64,000 nt of DNA from Seriola aureovittata (taxonomy: Eukaryota; Chordata; Actinopteri; Carangiformes; Carangidae): positions 15,926,385 to 15,990,384 of the forward strand of contig NC_079364.1 of the NCBI RefSeq assembly GCF_021018895.1, read 5' to 3'. Below the pieces are notes generated by a model. That model ran no database searches. It saw only the letters and a list, made by a program, of their open reading frames with translations, and had not been told where the DNA came from. Of the stretch, positions 1-11,056 are shown in pieces. Positions within the stretch are counted from its first letter, which is position 1; each line of letters starts with the position of its first letter. The translations under genes and the position numbers were made by a program.

Positions 1-58
1 AAGACTAAAAATGTGCATCACAATATTTGTAGGTCTGCGTATTTTTCTTGGTATATAC

Positions 59-142
59 CTGGATCTTCTCCTATTCAATCCCCCTCTCGTCAAGCTCAGC
101 TTTAAGTCTCCTGACCTCAATTTGCCGAGCTTCCACACGCTC
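59..142 (-). pseudogene. Coiled-coil exon with in-frame TAG
   Basis: This 84-nt exon (28 codons, phase 0 at both ends) follows acceptor ccacctgcag and ends in donor CAG|gtatat. The peptide starts ERVEARQIEVRRLKAELDER, a strong amphipathic helix, then meets a TAG codon (complement of 71-73) five codons before the donor. The TAG sits where a coiled coil would normally have Gln (CAG to TAG is one transition). One other frame is open but gives a non-helical peptide. It is the lowest-coordinate, most C-terminal exon seen. A long (GT)n tract on the minus strand lies about 24 nt upstream of its acceptor. Confidence 0.6.
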
Positions 143-164
143 CTGCAGGTGGATTCATGTTCCT

Positions 165-166
<2 letters not shown>

Positions 167-214
<48 letters not shown>

Positions 215-232
215 CTGTATGTGTGTGTGTGT
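167..232. repeat. (CA)n followed by (TG)n, self-complementary microsatellite
   Basis: About 23 CA units (167-213) are followed by a short spacer and an imperfect TG run (to 232). The two halves can pair, so the tract could extrude a hairpin. It sits just upstream, on the minus strand, of the acceptor of the exon at 59-142, and takes up the usual branch-point zone. Confidence 0.9.
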
Positions 233-2102
233 TTGTATATGTACGTATAACTCTCATCTGTCCACTTTCTCTTTCTTGGCGGAGATGCATGATCTTCATG
301 CTTTACTCTTTTATTTTCACTGCCAGTTTTTCATTTGCTCGCCTGCAGCAAAGTTGGAATATGATAAAATGTGCATTAGCTATTGTTGGGATAGAAACCA
401 ATTACTGTGCAAGTGCAGAGGGATCTCAGTAGTAGTGTGGGGTGTATTAAGGCCTTACTTACGTTCCGGGACTGACTAGTTGACAGTGGAGAGCATGTTG
501 TTGACATGAGATCCGTCTGAGCGAGAACAAAACCACCTTGTACTGGGACAGAGAGGGAGGAAGAGAAAGACAGGAAATAAAAGACAGAGGGAGTGGGAGC
601 AAAGTAAAATATAAAAAAATAACCACATATCTGCTGCAAAATGTGTAAAGCCTCAAAAGTAAGGCACACAGTGAGACTGAGAAGCAAGGAGACATTTAGA
701 TGACTAGTTATGGTGTTAGATTGCTGAGGCCTATGCATGTGATAACGTCTGACCTGGATTACCTTAAAGTTATGGCTGTCCCTGAGAGATACTATCACTG
801 CCTTTATGAAAATGACACACTCCTCCTAGACTGCCCGCAATGGCCGCTGCTCTTGGCCCCCCTGAAAAATCAGACAAAACATGAAAGGTGGTATAAGCAA
901 TGATTACTTGCTAAAGAACAATAATAATAATAGATTAAAAAAACACATTTACTTTTGAGTGTAATTGTCATTTTGTTGGAGTATGATTAAATAGCACTAA
1001 TACTGCTAAAAATGGAACATCTGACCATAGTACATATACTAAAACATGCTGGGGTTTATATGTGTACTTATCAGGAAAGTGCACATCTCTGAGATGTTTT
1101 GGGAGATGTAACTTGACCAGGTAGGACAAACTTTATTTTACCACAACTGAAAGTGTAAGTCACTTGAGGATCTTACCACCTAACAGACCTCTATTCTCCT
1201 TAGTATTTTGTGCAGGGGATGCAATAAGACACAAACGTGTCCCTCATCCAAGGGCTGTCACCTCTTTGCTGCTTCCGACCCACGATATTGCCGATGCCCT
1301 TAGCACCACCTGCTCAGCTCCTCCCTTTGTCAGGTCATGAAGACATTTTTAATAATGATTATGCATTTGCCTTACAGTATTATAGTTTGCATATAGCTTG
1401 TTGAAGTAAGGATCTATTTCTCCACCAATGAACTTGCCACCTAATGAAAACCTTCGTACTTCTGAATGACACACACTGGGTGGCATTTGAAAATATAATT
1501 CTGATGTAGACTTACTTCATAGACTTGGTCTGAAATAATGAATTATAGACATTGGGATGAAAATCTGTGCACAGCCTTTCAGTGGCTACTCTGTTGTGTC
1601 ACTAAATTCCCGAGCTTGAGCTCCACAGCCATTTCCTGCTAGTCAAGGAGACGGTGGCTATGAGCACACCACCACCATCACAATGACCTTTCCACAAGCC
1701 CAGGGAGCACGCAATGCAGAGGAGAGGCAATAAAAGTAATGAAAGAAGCAAAGGCAATTAAAGTGGTGTGTGTGAGGGGAGCGTGGCGGAGATGAGCCTA
1801 ACTGGAGGCAGCCCTGGAATGCACTACAGCTCCATATCCACCATAATCCCTGTGTGATCGCAGAGCAACCCTGGTGTGCTCCCAGTCTGATCATCCTCTC
1901 GCTGCATTCACCAGCTAATCCGAGCAAAAGGACAGCCATGCACATACACTGTACACACACGCACGCACATGTATTAAAGTCATTCGGAGACACACACATC
2001 TCTGCACACACTGCTAGAGTACTTATTATAGGCTGCATACAATATGTACTGCATGACAAAGTGAGGAAACAAAAATAAATTACCAAACACAAACACATGC
2101 AG

Positions 2103-2142
2103 GCACACACACGCACGCACACACACACACACACACACACAC
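2103..2142. repeat. (CA)n microsatellite
   Basis: A CA run with two CG interruptions near its start. It produces the Val/Cys-rich minus-strand ORF across this region, which is not a gene. Confidence 0.9.
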
Positions 2143-3321
2143 TCTCACACATGTTTAGTTCTAGAAAATGAGTTGCTCTCCTCCTGCCCTCTGCAGCGCA
2201 GTGTTTCCGCACGGCCAGTGAGATTCATTAATGCCCTTCCTCTGATGCAGCCACACAACCAACAGCAATTATTTCTAAAAGCAAAAAGTGAAAACAGACA
2301 GTGAACGCACAAATATACACGGCACATAATCATTATTTTTTTGTTAGGCTGCCTGTGTGGGGGTTGAGGAGGTGGCAGCAGCTTGGACTTCATTTTCTCT
2401 AGCGGAGTTTACTGACCGCAAAATGACAAGGATGCTTTTCCTAAACCAATTAAGAGGCTGCAGTGCTGCTGTTACCATGTGACATTGACAGCACTTAAGG
2501 AGGCTGACGCCAGGCCTTAGAGATGAGCCAGAGATGTGCTCTTGGCTCAGAAGTCAGCTCACACACGCACAGAAACACACACACACAAAAATACACGTGT
2601 ATGCAATCATGCATGCACAGTCACACACATCAATAAAAGGAATGACACTGTACAGCAGAGAGCAAGTTACAATGTGTACACGGAGAGCTCCAAACCAAAA
2701 CAAATATGTATAACGAACAAAACACCAACACATGAGGTCCTCAGTATTGAGGTCTGCAAGCGGCTGGAGTAAAAAACAAAAAAAAACAAAAGAAAAAAAC
2801 TGCACTACCCAGCTGGTATTATCAGAAAACATTAAATACAGCCCTCAGTCCATAAAAAGACCTCATTATATAATCAGCTTTAGGAATACATCGAAAAGGG
2901 CAAAGCTAGGAGTCTCTCCTTTATTTGACAACAGAATCTGATCTTGCCTGTAGTGTACAATTAGAGAACAAAGTGACCTCCAGAGGTTACTACTCTACTT
3001 GAGAGAAACTGTGTGGTCCACACTAATGACCAGAATGTTCTGTGAAGCGGCTAGCATTGTACCCCTTCTCTGGTCTGGCTATCTTATACTAATACCACTG
3101 TTGAGAAAGGAGATGAGACTCCTTTTCCTTACTATTGTAGAGCACTCCCATCATAATTGTGCTCGGGGCTGGCAGGGCACTGGCTGGTCAAAGTGCCGCT
3201 TAGAGAGGGTATAGCTGGTGTGTAACTAAGCCTGATCAGTATCAGTTTTGGTCCTGGCTGCTCTGATGCTGGCAGCAGTTTTGGGATGACACAAAGTGAA
3301 TATTCTGAATCTGCAGCTGAC

Positions 3322-3419
3322 CATGTGAGTGTCTGCTGTAGTTTGATCATCTCTTTAGTTTGATGCTTAGTTATCTCCTTATGGCCGTCCCTCTCCTCTG
3401 TCAGCTGGAAACTCCTCTG
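3322..3419 (-). CDS. Coiled-coil exon
   Basis: The acceptor is cccatctacag and the donor ATG|gtcagc. The 98-nt exon is open in phase 0 and encodes RSFQLTEERDGHKEITKHQ followed by KEMIKLQQTLT, a clear helical rod. The entry phase matches the exon upstream at 4108-4164. The length (3n+2) means the next exon must start with one base, which 59-142 does not. So an exon between them is missing, the donor is misplaced, or one base was lost from an original 99 nt. Confidence 0.62.
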
Positions 3420-4107
3420 CTGTAGATGGGATATAACACAGCAAAAACTTGCCAACCCAGGATTTCTCTCTGCCAGCTCACACACACAATGAAACACACA
3501 AGGTCCAACGACTAAATTCAACTCTTTAGTTTTCTTTATATTAACAGAGTATTCAGTTTTTAACCTTGATGTGAGTTTGGTTCAGTATCCAGACTGAAAC
3601 AGAATTATCTACTGTCCATTCTTTTGTTCATGCTATGTTGTTTCATTCATCATTTAACATTTATCCGACTAGTAGCAGTTGCACTCTAAACACCTGTTTG
3701 CTCTCCCAGGTGAAGGCCAGCTCAAACTCGGCTATTTGAGTCCGCCCTTTCTCTGTCAGCTAACTGTAAGACTTCTCTCAAACAGGAAACCACACACTAG
3801 AGCCTATAAATGCACCATCACATCGCAAAGATGCACAGAGCATTAACCAACGTGTACACAGGCACAGAATCTGTTCATTTTCACCTGAAATGTATAATAT
3901 GGACCAGTGGTTCTGAATGACTTGTGACTCCTTTTAGCTTCACATGCACATGCATTCATATTGCAGAATGGTAAGTAGTTTCTAAAGCGCGAAAAATAAT
4001 AATAATAAAAAAGAAATCAGTGTAAACATTTGTAGTGGAAATAGGCAGTATTTTGGCCCCTCGACTGTTTTCCAGCTCTGCTTTGCACTGCTGCAGCTGA
4101 ACCATAC
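3420..4107. other. Intron between two coiled-coil exons
   Basis: About 690 bp of AT-rich sequence with no repeat or coding signal that I can recognise. Confidence 0.5.
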
Positions 4108-4164
4108 CTGCCTCTGGATGGCGCTCTGCAACTCCGTCACACATTCCTGGAGACTGCTTTCAGT
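4108..4164 (-). CDS. Coiled-coil exon, intact
   Basis: 57 nt (19 codons), phase 0 at both ends. The peptide is TESSLQECVTELQSAIQRQ. The donor CAG|gtatgg is good, and the acceptor after a ctctctctgtacctgg tract is fair. The frame continues directly into the exon at 3322-3419. From memory the peptide is reminiscent of a segment near the C-terminus of CCDC150, but this is only a resemblance. Confidence 0.6.
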
Positions 4165-5556
4165 CTTCCACCAGGTACAGAGAGAGATAATGGATGGCTG
4201 TCAGTTACGCCCCTCTGTCCTCATCTCCCCTAATCAGCACTCTCATCTCATGGAGCTGCATGGGTGTTAGAGTTTCACGTAGGACTAAGTTTGACAGTCA
4301 CGTTCCATCTTAACTCTGTGGTGGAGATTTAAAGCACATAGGTGGGCAGATGAAAGATACCCCTTATATGCATGAAAGAGATCAAATTGGGATTAAGGAG
4401 ATTAATTTCAGATGGTAATTGAGAGAGAAACTTTTTCATCAGATTTATCTAACTTTCTAAAAGATGTCAAATGTGGTGTGATTTAATTTGCTAACAGATG
4501 AATGGTTGGTAAATTGCTGTGCTTCAGGCTTGTGTCCCTTTGGTTGGTGTGAAATCATATATCATCAAATTTCATGACTTGTGAAGATCTGACTCATTTC
4601 TCTTGGCTTCCTCTGGGGTTAAAAAATAATTACTAGTTTTGAAACACAAATTCAGACTGAAACTAATTCAATTTGTGAGCATGGCTGGAGGGTGACTCTG
4701 AGTGGTGTATAAACGGTTGTAGCTAGGCTTCAATCAGAGGACAAGCATGGGGGAACAATCCCCCTTCAGAGATGACAAAATGACCTTGGAAATCACATAG
4801 TTCAGAGAGTCAGATTGGATAATTGATTCAAATCAGAAGGCTAACCTTACAGTCTGGTGCTACTGGATGTCATAAATATAAACACTGACAAGAGTGCTTT
4901 CTCACCAGAAAAGTGTAAAACCATCAAATGGGTAGTGTCTCCTTAGGCTTGTTTGGGTATACTGCATGTGCCAGAGCATGAGTGTCTAACATGCCCACTT
5001 CTAAAATACTATAATTAATTTCTGTAATAGAAATGTCTCCAAATTATGTTTTATTTGGGATACACCAGTTGATTGGCATTTCCTTCCATTCTTGCTCAGT
5101 ATTTGTTTTGGAGGATTTGTGTACGTGGTTTCAAACCACGCTGCTTATTTACCATTGTTTCTATTAGTTATGCTGTGTAATATTAAAACTTAATGACATT
5201 TCTAAATTAAAATATGTTTGTCTTTTAAAAGACATTGCAATTATTTCGTGCCAATTATGAAAAAAAAATGTTCAGTTTGATAGAAAACAAAAGCACCAAC
5301 ACAAAAACAAAAGCGGCACAGCAACTGAAATATTTTCTGATTAATTCTACACACTTTTATTTCTTACTCATTCTGCCTCAGTGCATCTTAAAATTAACAA
5401 AACATTTGAGTTTGATAATTACAGTAAAAAAGCAAACCTGTTGGCGACATAGAAGTTTAAGATTTTCTAGCATTTCTGGAAAAGTCTTTTGACTCGGCTT
5501 TGAGCTGTCGTGAATAAAAGATTTTTTCTCTGTCTCTACTTACTGATCCTCCTGAC
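4165..5556. other. Intron, no recognisable content
   Basis: About 1.4 kb of AT-rich sequence without microsatellite, transposon or exon signal. A short plus-strand ORF beginning in it (5235-5492) has no exon-like context and a Lys/Thr/Ser-rich composition typical of chance. Confidence 0.45.
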
Positions 5557-5613
5557 CTGTTGCTCCTCCTGTTTTTGCAACATGCTCCAGCTTGGTCTTG
5601 AAGCTGCCACAGA
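5557..5613 (-). pseudogene. Coiled-coil exon with apparent frameshift
   Basis: The 3' half reads MLQKQEEQQ and ends at donor CAG|gtcagg in phase 0, matching the entry phase of 4108-4164. The 5' half reads SFKTKLEH in a different frame. The switch falls in 'ctggagcatgttgcaa', so one small indel would restore a continuous helix. The acceptor is uncertain: gtgaag at the coordinate used here, or gtggcag ten bases further in. An alternative donor (atca|gtaagt) lies at 5544. Confidence 0.45.
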
Positions 5614-6574
5614 CTTCACCATGTTACGTGGGGAAATTTCTCTTTCAATCTAATGTGGAAATTTCAATGCATAGAATTGTATTAAAATGAAATGAACAAG
5701 TATATTAAATTGAAATAAAACCCAAAAGTATATTATTAACATTAGTTCTTATATTAAGGATCAACCAAACAAATCAAGGTGGAGGGATTCAAACCTTTGG
5801 CTCAGAAGCCAATAGTACCATGATTAAGTGAATTGAAGATGAAAAGATTTAAATCCTGATAAGATTCAAGCAGATAAAACATGCACAACTGAACCAACTG
5901 TGTGTTTACAGAGCAGTACACGGAGACACTTACTTCAATCAATATATTGATGTTTTGTAATAGGCTCTAAATGACTCAGGTTAGAGACTGCTGCGCAGCA
6001 AACCCTCTCACTACTTCTGTTTCTTCAATTCATTTCAGCACGAATATAAAACACAAGCTAATATGGAAAACTGGGTTTAGAAAAACTAAACCCAGGCAAA
6101 GAGCTAACTAAAAAAAAAGGTTTGTTGATTCAAATGACATACATGAAAATGGCAGAGTGGCCTTGTCAAAGATTGTTCCATGTTCCAAATCTTATGTGTC
6201 TTGTGTTTGTTTCTCCGGAGACCCAAGTGGCACTGTCCTTGTTAAAACTGTCCTTGAGCAAGACCATCTTCCTGTCCACTGATTGGAAGATATTCTAGAT
6301 ACAAACAACATGCAATGTTGAGGTGGTTGAATTGATGATGTCTTTTACCTTAATATAATGCAGTCCTTGGGTCTAATGGAGAAAAGATAGAAAAATACAG
6401 AAAAAGGGAAAATTAAATCAGGAGCCTTTGTTCTCAATCACTCTGATGATAGCGTATGTATGGTTATTTGCTGTGCTCACAGGCTGAGATTAGTGCTTAC
6501 TCTTTGTTAACATAATTCTCTGCTTTGTTTCACTGTTCCCTCCAACTGTAGCACTTATTGGTTATGATTGTGAC

Positions 6575-6640
6575 CTCCCGGCAGTAAGCTGTTCTGGGTA
6601 GGCCCAAGCTCGCCTCAGCCTCTTTCCTCAGAAACTCCAC
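6575..6640 (-). CDS. Possible exon, weak
   Basis: A 66-nt open segment, phase 0 to 0, between gagccag and GGGAG|gtcaca encodes VEFLRKEAEASLGLP and more. The first half is helical and fits between the neighbouring coiled-coil exons. The acceptor lacks a pyrimidine tract, and the second half is not coil-like, so this may be chance. Confidence 0.22.
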
Positions 6641-7107
6641 CTGGCTCCAGATCTTCCTTCCAAGCTTTAAATGACAACATTGAGGTTGCCCCACCATTGC
6701 GCTTGTGTTCAATGAACTTGCCCCACACTTGGTCCTGAAAATCCATGTAATGTCACAGTTCTGAAATGGGAATACTGCAATAAATATTGTTCAGAGTGAT
6801 CATAAGCTGTAAACGCTAAACTGTGTATGAGAGCAGCTGTACAGCTCATAGTAGTAGTGTGATAATGTACTAAAACATGATGATAAAAAGACTCTAGAAT
6901 AAAAACTTCTCCAATACCAAACAGAGCGGATCAATATTTTACAATGTCAGACACAGAACAACTCTGACCTGAAAATCTGCAAGAGACGGCTTGAGATTGC
7001 ACCATAACTACATGCTTTAAACTGTGTGTTGTATGGGCTTCAGGAGAACTGAATGGGAGACAGAATAAATATTCATAGGATGGAAGAGTAAGGTGATCGT
7101 ACTATTG

Positions 7108-7240
7108 GGGTTAAGATGCCGACCATTAACTGCAATAGGGACCTTTCTTACATGTCATTCCCCATCTCTTTCTCCCCTATTTCCTGTCGTCTCTACCGTG
7201 GCAACTTTCTAATAAAGACTTAAACTGCAAACAAAAAATA
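7108..7240 (+). mobile_element. tRNA-derived SINE, degraded
   Basis: The head 'gttaagatgccgaccat' is followed by 'ggacctttcttacatgtcattcccc' and a CT-rich tail ending near 'aataaag'. The order and wording match the tRNA-derived SINEs common in percomorph fish, recalled from general knowledge. Box A and B are damaged. Confidence 0.55.
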
Positions 7241-8906
7241 TTCACAACATTAAAATAAATAAAACTTCAAACAAACTTTAGAGCAAATTTCCTTTTTCTG
7301 TCTTTTTTTACTGAACAGTAACCTCAACCTCAGTGTCTACATTAAGCTCTTAAAATCAAACTTAAAATTAAACTCCTTTCACACATCTTTTTATTAATTT
7401 GAGCCCATTTATAGGAAATTGAAGTGCTGCAAGTATGTCATGCATGGAACTGAATAAATGCATGGTAATGTGAGCATGTATGACAGATTCAATCTGACCA
7501 GGTAAGCTTTAACATTTAATGAGAAGATGTTTAGTAGTAGCATTTAGATTCAGCCTGCACAGTGTTGTTCTGTATGACATGTTGTTTTGTGATGAAGATG
7601 CATCACTGGAGCATAAGTGATAGAACAAGAATCACAAATCTCATGTGTGTGTGTAAGGATGCTGACCAGGGCCTATTTACTGCCAGGTGAAACAACTAAT
7701 TAAATATGAGAGGGCAGGCAAGCTCAGTTCCATCTCTCCCTTAACTAGGACCACAGCCACGGGTCAGCGCCAACTCATGGAGGAGAGTTTTAAGGAAAAG
7801 GAAAGAGCATAGAGGAGGAAGAAAGATGGGGCTGTGTGGAGGGTGGTGCTTTATTAATACATAAAACACAGCTAGTGAGCTCTCCGGGAAGCCTCTTTCC
7901 TGTTCCCAGTTTCACCTCTGGACTGCCTATGGGAGAGTTAAGCTGGTTCACATATATAGAGGAGGAAGCATGAGGAAGTTTAGAGGATGCTTTCATCACA
8001 ACATGCTGTGTCACTGTCTCTGACCGTCTGTGTGCATGTCAGGAGCTGGTGGTGGTGAAGGATACTGTGGGAAAAGCCCAGAGCCTTTCCAATGCTCACC
8101 TTCCTCTTCCATTGAGTGAGGTGCAGTAACAGCTAATCGATGGCTAGTGAATTCCCTGTGCACCCCCCTCGCCAGGTTGATCAATATTCCTGGCAATTAG
8201 AATCCCCTATCTGCATGACTGTAGGGACCTTGGGGTGGCTTGCCAGCCCACAAACACCCAATTTAGTCCTCAGCCTATCACTTAATTACTAAATCCTCCC
8301 TAATGCCTATTGGCAGGAGGCGAGCGTACTCACAGCAGCCCCGGTGGCTGAGTGAACATGAGACCTTTGGCAAGGTGCTGGTTAAGATTCTCTAGTCCCA
8401 CTTCAGCTGGCCACTTAAACATCTGATTTCACACAAGGCCCTGACCTGAAATGATCCGCCTATTGAGCGTCAGGCCCACACACAGTCCAGATGGATGGTG
8501 TGGAATGGGAGGAACGGGATGGGTGGAGAGAATAGAGGACACAGGACACCAAGAGTCACAGTGCTAAAACATCTGTCTGCCACTTGTTGTGTCTGTGAGG
8601 CACAGCAGGGTTTTTAAAGTGTCCACAGTAAGATGATTTCCTGGTGTTTTTCATACTGACAAGGGATAACATGAGATATACATTAAATGCCGTCTCGTGA
8701 CAATTCATACCATAACAGCTCTGACAGATGCAAATATTTCAGGTTTAAGCTCTAAACCCTGCAGGGAACATAGTGTACCTGTAGCTTTACAGTTAATGCT
8801 CTGGAGCTACTCAGTTTTCACAACCTCTGCTCCTGTGAAGTCCGCAGATGCCCACCTGCTGACAACAAAGTCCTCTTCTCCTGTTAAGCCAGATCCTGGG
8901 TGGATA

Positions 8907-9014
8907 CAGAGCATTCAGGAAAAAAAAAAAGAAAAAAAAAGAATTTAAACGAGTTTCGCATAAGGCTGCAACATTAGAAAAAAAGTGAGGTCTGAATATT
9001 TTCTGAATGCACTG
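8907..9014. mobile_element. Miniature Tc1-type element flanked by TA
   Basis: The left end (cagagcattcagga) and the inverted right end (cagtgcattcagaaaat on the minus strand) are near-identical terminal repeats. Each side is flanked by TA (8905-8906 and 9015-9016), the Tc1/mariner target duplication. The right arm continues with a 'ctaatgttgcagccttatg' stretch on the minus strand, which is typical of abundant fish Tc1 copies. The interior is mostly poly-A, so there is no transposase. Confidence 0.6.
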
Positions 9015-9288
9015 TATATGCATAAAACAGACATCTAAAATGAAACTCATACATAAACAAATGTATATGTTCTCTCACACAAATACACACCCTAATTACA
9101 CATTTGTCCCTGCAGTGCAGCTTTCCTGGGTGACACTTTAGAGAGCGGTTGCCAGAGAGTGTTTACAAAGTATTCAGGCAACTGTTTTATAGAGTTCCCT
9201 GCCAGGTGCACCTACTGTTTTAAATAATCTTATGTACAGTATTTAGTTTGACTGGTCCTTTTTTTAACTGACACTTCACCGTCTTTAC

Positions 9289-9335
9289 CTGTATTTACTT
9301 TTGTGCAGATTTTCTTTTCTATGCGCATCCATATG
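9289..9335 (-). pseudogene. Probable coiled-coil exon
   Basis: The donor ACAG|gtaaag is strong, and the acceptor is gaatcttag. The 47-nt segment reads HMDAHRKENLHKSKY in phase 0, strongly helical, but its length is 3n+2. It sits between the 9.9 kb exons and the 5.5 kb exon and fits the rod. Confidence 0.42.
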
Positions 9336-9866
9336 CTAAGATTCTTTGGATATGCATAATGGTGTAGATTATACGTGTGTCTTACACAAAACAAAAGGCC
9401 TACAGCAGTAAACTGATGGAAAATTTCCTTGAAGAGCCCAGGGGCAGCTGCCACATCATACACAGGTGAATGTCTCATGCAATATATTGAAGCCAGCACT
9501 GGACGCTAGCTGACACCTGCCATGAAAGTCACTGTCACTCTCTTCCTTTATCTCTCTCCCAAAATGTCTAAATTTTGTAATTTTAATAGCCTCTTTTAAA
9601 ATAACTATAGGAAACATAGAATGCTAAGAAGATAAGATCAGAATGAAAACAACTAATGTGGCTGACAACTTTTTTAGGAGATTCAGGACATTTCTGTCTG
9701 ACAGTGAAGAATGACAGTTGAGGAAGGACAAAGAGATGACATGTGGTGTGTTGCAGAGGTGAGAAGCTGGACCCAGAGACATACTGTCTTGAACTATTCC
9801 AACACAAATCATTGAAAACTTTAGTACAATACTCTACTCTCAATCGGGTAGAGAGTCCAACCACAC

Positions 9867-9898
9867 CTATGTGGGCCTCCAGCTGCTTGCTGCTGTGC
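9867..9898 (-). CDS. Possible small exon
   Basis: A 32-nt segment lies between 'ggggctgtacag' and donor ATAG|gtgtgg. One frame reads SSKQLEAHI, which is helix-like, but that frame does not follow in phase from the exon at 9923-9977. The intron between them would be only about 24 nt, too short for normal splicing, so part of this may be exonic read-through or chance. Confidence 0.2.
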
Positions 9899-9922
9899 CT
9901 GTACAGCCCCTGTGCAGGATAC

Positions 9923-9977
9923 CTGTGTTTTTAACAGATCCATCTCTGCCTCACGCAGTAGTTCATTCACTACACTG
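9923..9977 (-). CDS. Coiled-coil exon
   Basis: The acceptor 'ctcacctcctccacag' is excellent and the donor ACAG|gtatcc good. After one leading base the peptide is SVVNELLREAEMDLLKTQ, a clean helix, ending in phase 0. The leading base completes a codon with the two-base overhang of the 140-nt exon at 10105-10244, so the exon junction phases agree. Confidence 0.65.
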
Positions 9978-10104
9978 CTGTGGAGGAGGTGAGAGGAAAG
10001 AATGAGTGTAGTGTGGGAGAGTGTATGTGTGTGAGTTTAATCGCTCAATTCACATGTAGGAAATGGCTTCTAACCGTAAAACGAGTCCATGCCTCAGCTG
10101 GTAC

Positions 10105-10244
10105 CTGCTCTCTTTCAGTGCTTTGGCTGTGAGTAGTCTCTGGGTCTTGCTCCAGTGTGGTAACCCTCTGCTCCAAAGCTGTTATCTCCTGCTGACTAGA
10201 CTGGCCCTTAACAGGACCTCCATCCGCAGCCGATCCCTTGCCTC
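10105..10244 (-). pseudogene. Coiled-coil exon with two apparently compensating frameshifts
   Basis: The acceptor is tatcttcag and the donor GCAG|gtacca; length 140 nt. In the frame set by both neighbouring exons it starts EARDRLRMEVLL and ends AKALKESS, both helical, but it hits TAA in between. The middle reads EITALEQRVTTLEQ in another frame. One gain and one loss of a base would give a continuous rod. Either the gene is dead here, or the assembly has indels. Only one frame is open through the whole exon, and its first third is not helical. Confidence 0.62.
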
Positions 10245-10390
10245 CTGAAGATACAACACCTTACCACTAGACAAGAATGAAAGCACTCAGTCGGAACACA
10301 TATGTGACCTCACACAATTTTATGATATGTGAAAATAAAAAGTATAATTTGATAAACAGTTAATTTTTTTGCAAATGCCAGTCTACCTAC

Positions 10391-10442
10391 CAGACAGCTG
10401 TCTATGAGCTGGTTAAGTCTGGACACCTCTACACGATACATA
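10391..10442 (-). CDS. Coiled-coil exon with VEVSR motif
   Basis: The acceptor is ggactacag and the donor CTG|gtaggt; 52 nt, one base plus 17 codons: MYRVEVSRLNQLIDSCL. It ends in phase 0, which joins correctly to EARDRLRMEVLL in the next exon. The VEVSR-x-N motif is the main reason for suggesting a CCDC150-like protein. The entry phase fits the two-base overhang of the 158-nt exon at 14486-14643. Confidence 0.65.
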
Positions 10443-11030
10443 CTGTAGTCCTAGATGCCTCAGGCACACTACTACGGGGCCTGGGGTAGAGCCTGCCCAA
10501 GCATGTACATGCACGCACACACAAATAAACACACAGCACTGTCACTTTCCTGTCACATACCCATGGAAATGGCCCGAGGTGAAGAGAGGATAGGCGCCCT
10601 GAGCTTTACAAACCCTCTTGAAGGACAGAGCAGAGAGGCACCTGCCTTCTTCAACCCCCAAGCTATCTCCACACCTGCTGCACTGCACTCACTCAGCTGC
10701 CTGCCCTTAATTTGGTATTTCCACAAAGATGACATATGTATCAGGCAGAGCAGGAAATGTCCTGGGTCGACAGAGAACAGCTTTCTGACAGGTGTCACCT
10801 CCGATCTGCACAGGCCTGCCTCTGATGTGTTAACTATTCAATTAACCAGCACATCGTGTTGAGTGGGTGCCAGCACCTAATTACCTATGAGACCCTGCCT
10901 GTGAATGGAGTGAAATATGTGCATGTGTGTGTGTGTGTGGATGACAGGTCACACATCATGTTACTGTTAAGGGTTCTTCTCGCTCTGAACCACCTTGACA
11001 TTCACATAGAATATGTGGTTTAGACGTGCA

Positions 11031-11056
11031 TGTGTGTGTGTGTGTGTGTGTGTGTG
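11031..11056. repeat. (TG)n microsatellite
   Basis: About 13 TG units. A shorter run lies at 10924-10939. Confidence 0.85.

Larger units (their letters stand above)
143..3321. other. Intron-like sequence, no convincing exon
   Basis: The sequence is AT-rich and non-coding on both strands. Apart from the CA/TG tracts at 167-232 and 2103-2142 I see no repeat family. A weak donor-like site near 1173 (minus strand) closes only a 22-nt segment and is not called. The exons at 3322-3419 and 59-142 do not join in phase (98 nt, then phase 0), so a small exon may be missing here, or the 98-nt exon has lost a base. Confidence 0.4.
5614..9288. other. Intronic region with one SINE and one miniature Tc1 element
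   Basis: This stretch contains the SINE at 7108-7240, the 108-bp Tc1-type element at 8907-9014 and a weak exon candidate at 6575-6640. A second candidate (8100-8132, donor GAAG|gtgagc, 11 open codons) has a poor acceptor and is not called. The rest is featureless AT-rich DNA. Confidence 0.4.

Noticed and set aside
48..479. ORFs of 79-143 codons around 11-480 on both strands
   Set aside because: They are translations of the CA/TG repeat (His-Thr or Cys-Val runs) with no gene context.
1658..2212. 184-codon minus-strand ORF, the longest in the window
   Set aside because: Its core is a translated CA microsatellite; the rest has no domain, helix pattern or exon borders.
8100..8132. 33-nt segment with donor GAAG|gtgagc
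   Set aside because: Acceptor lacks a pyrimidine tract; too short to trust.
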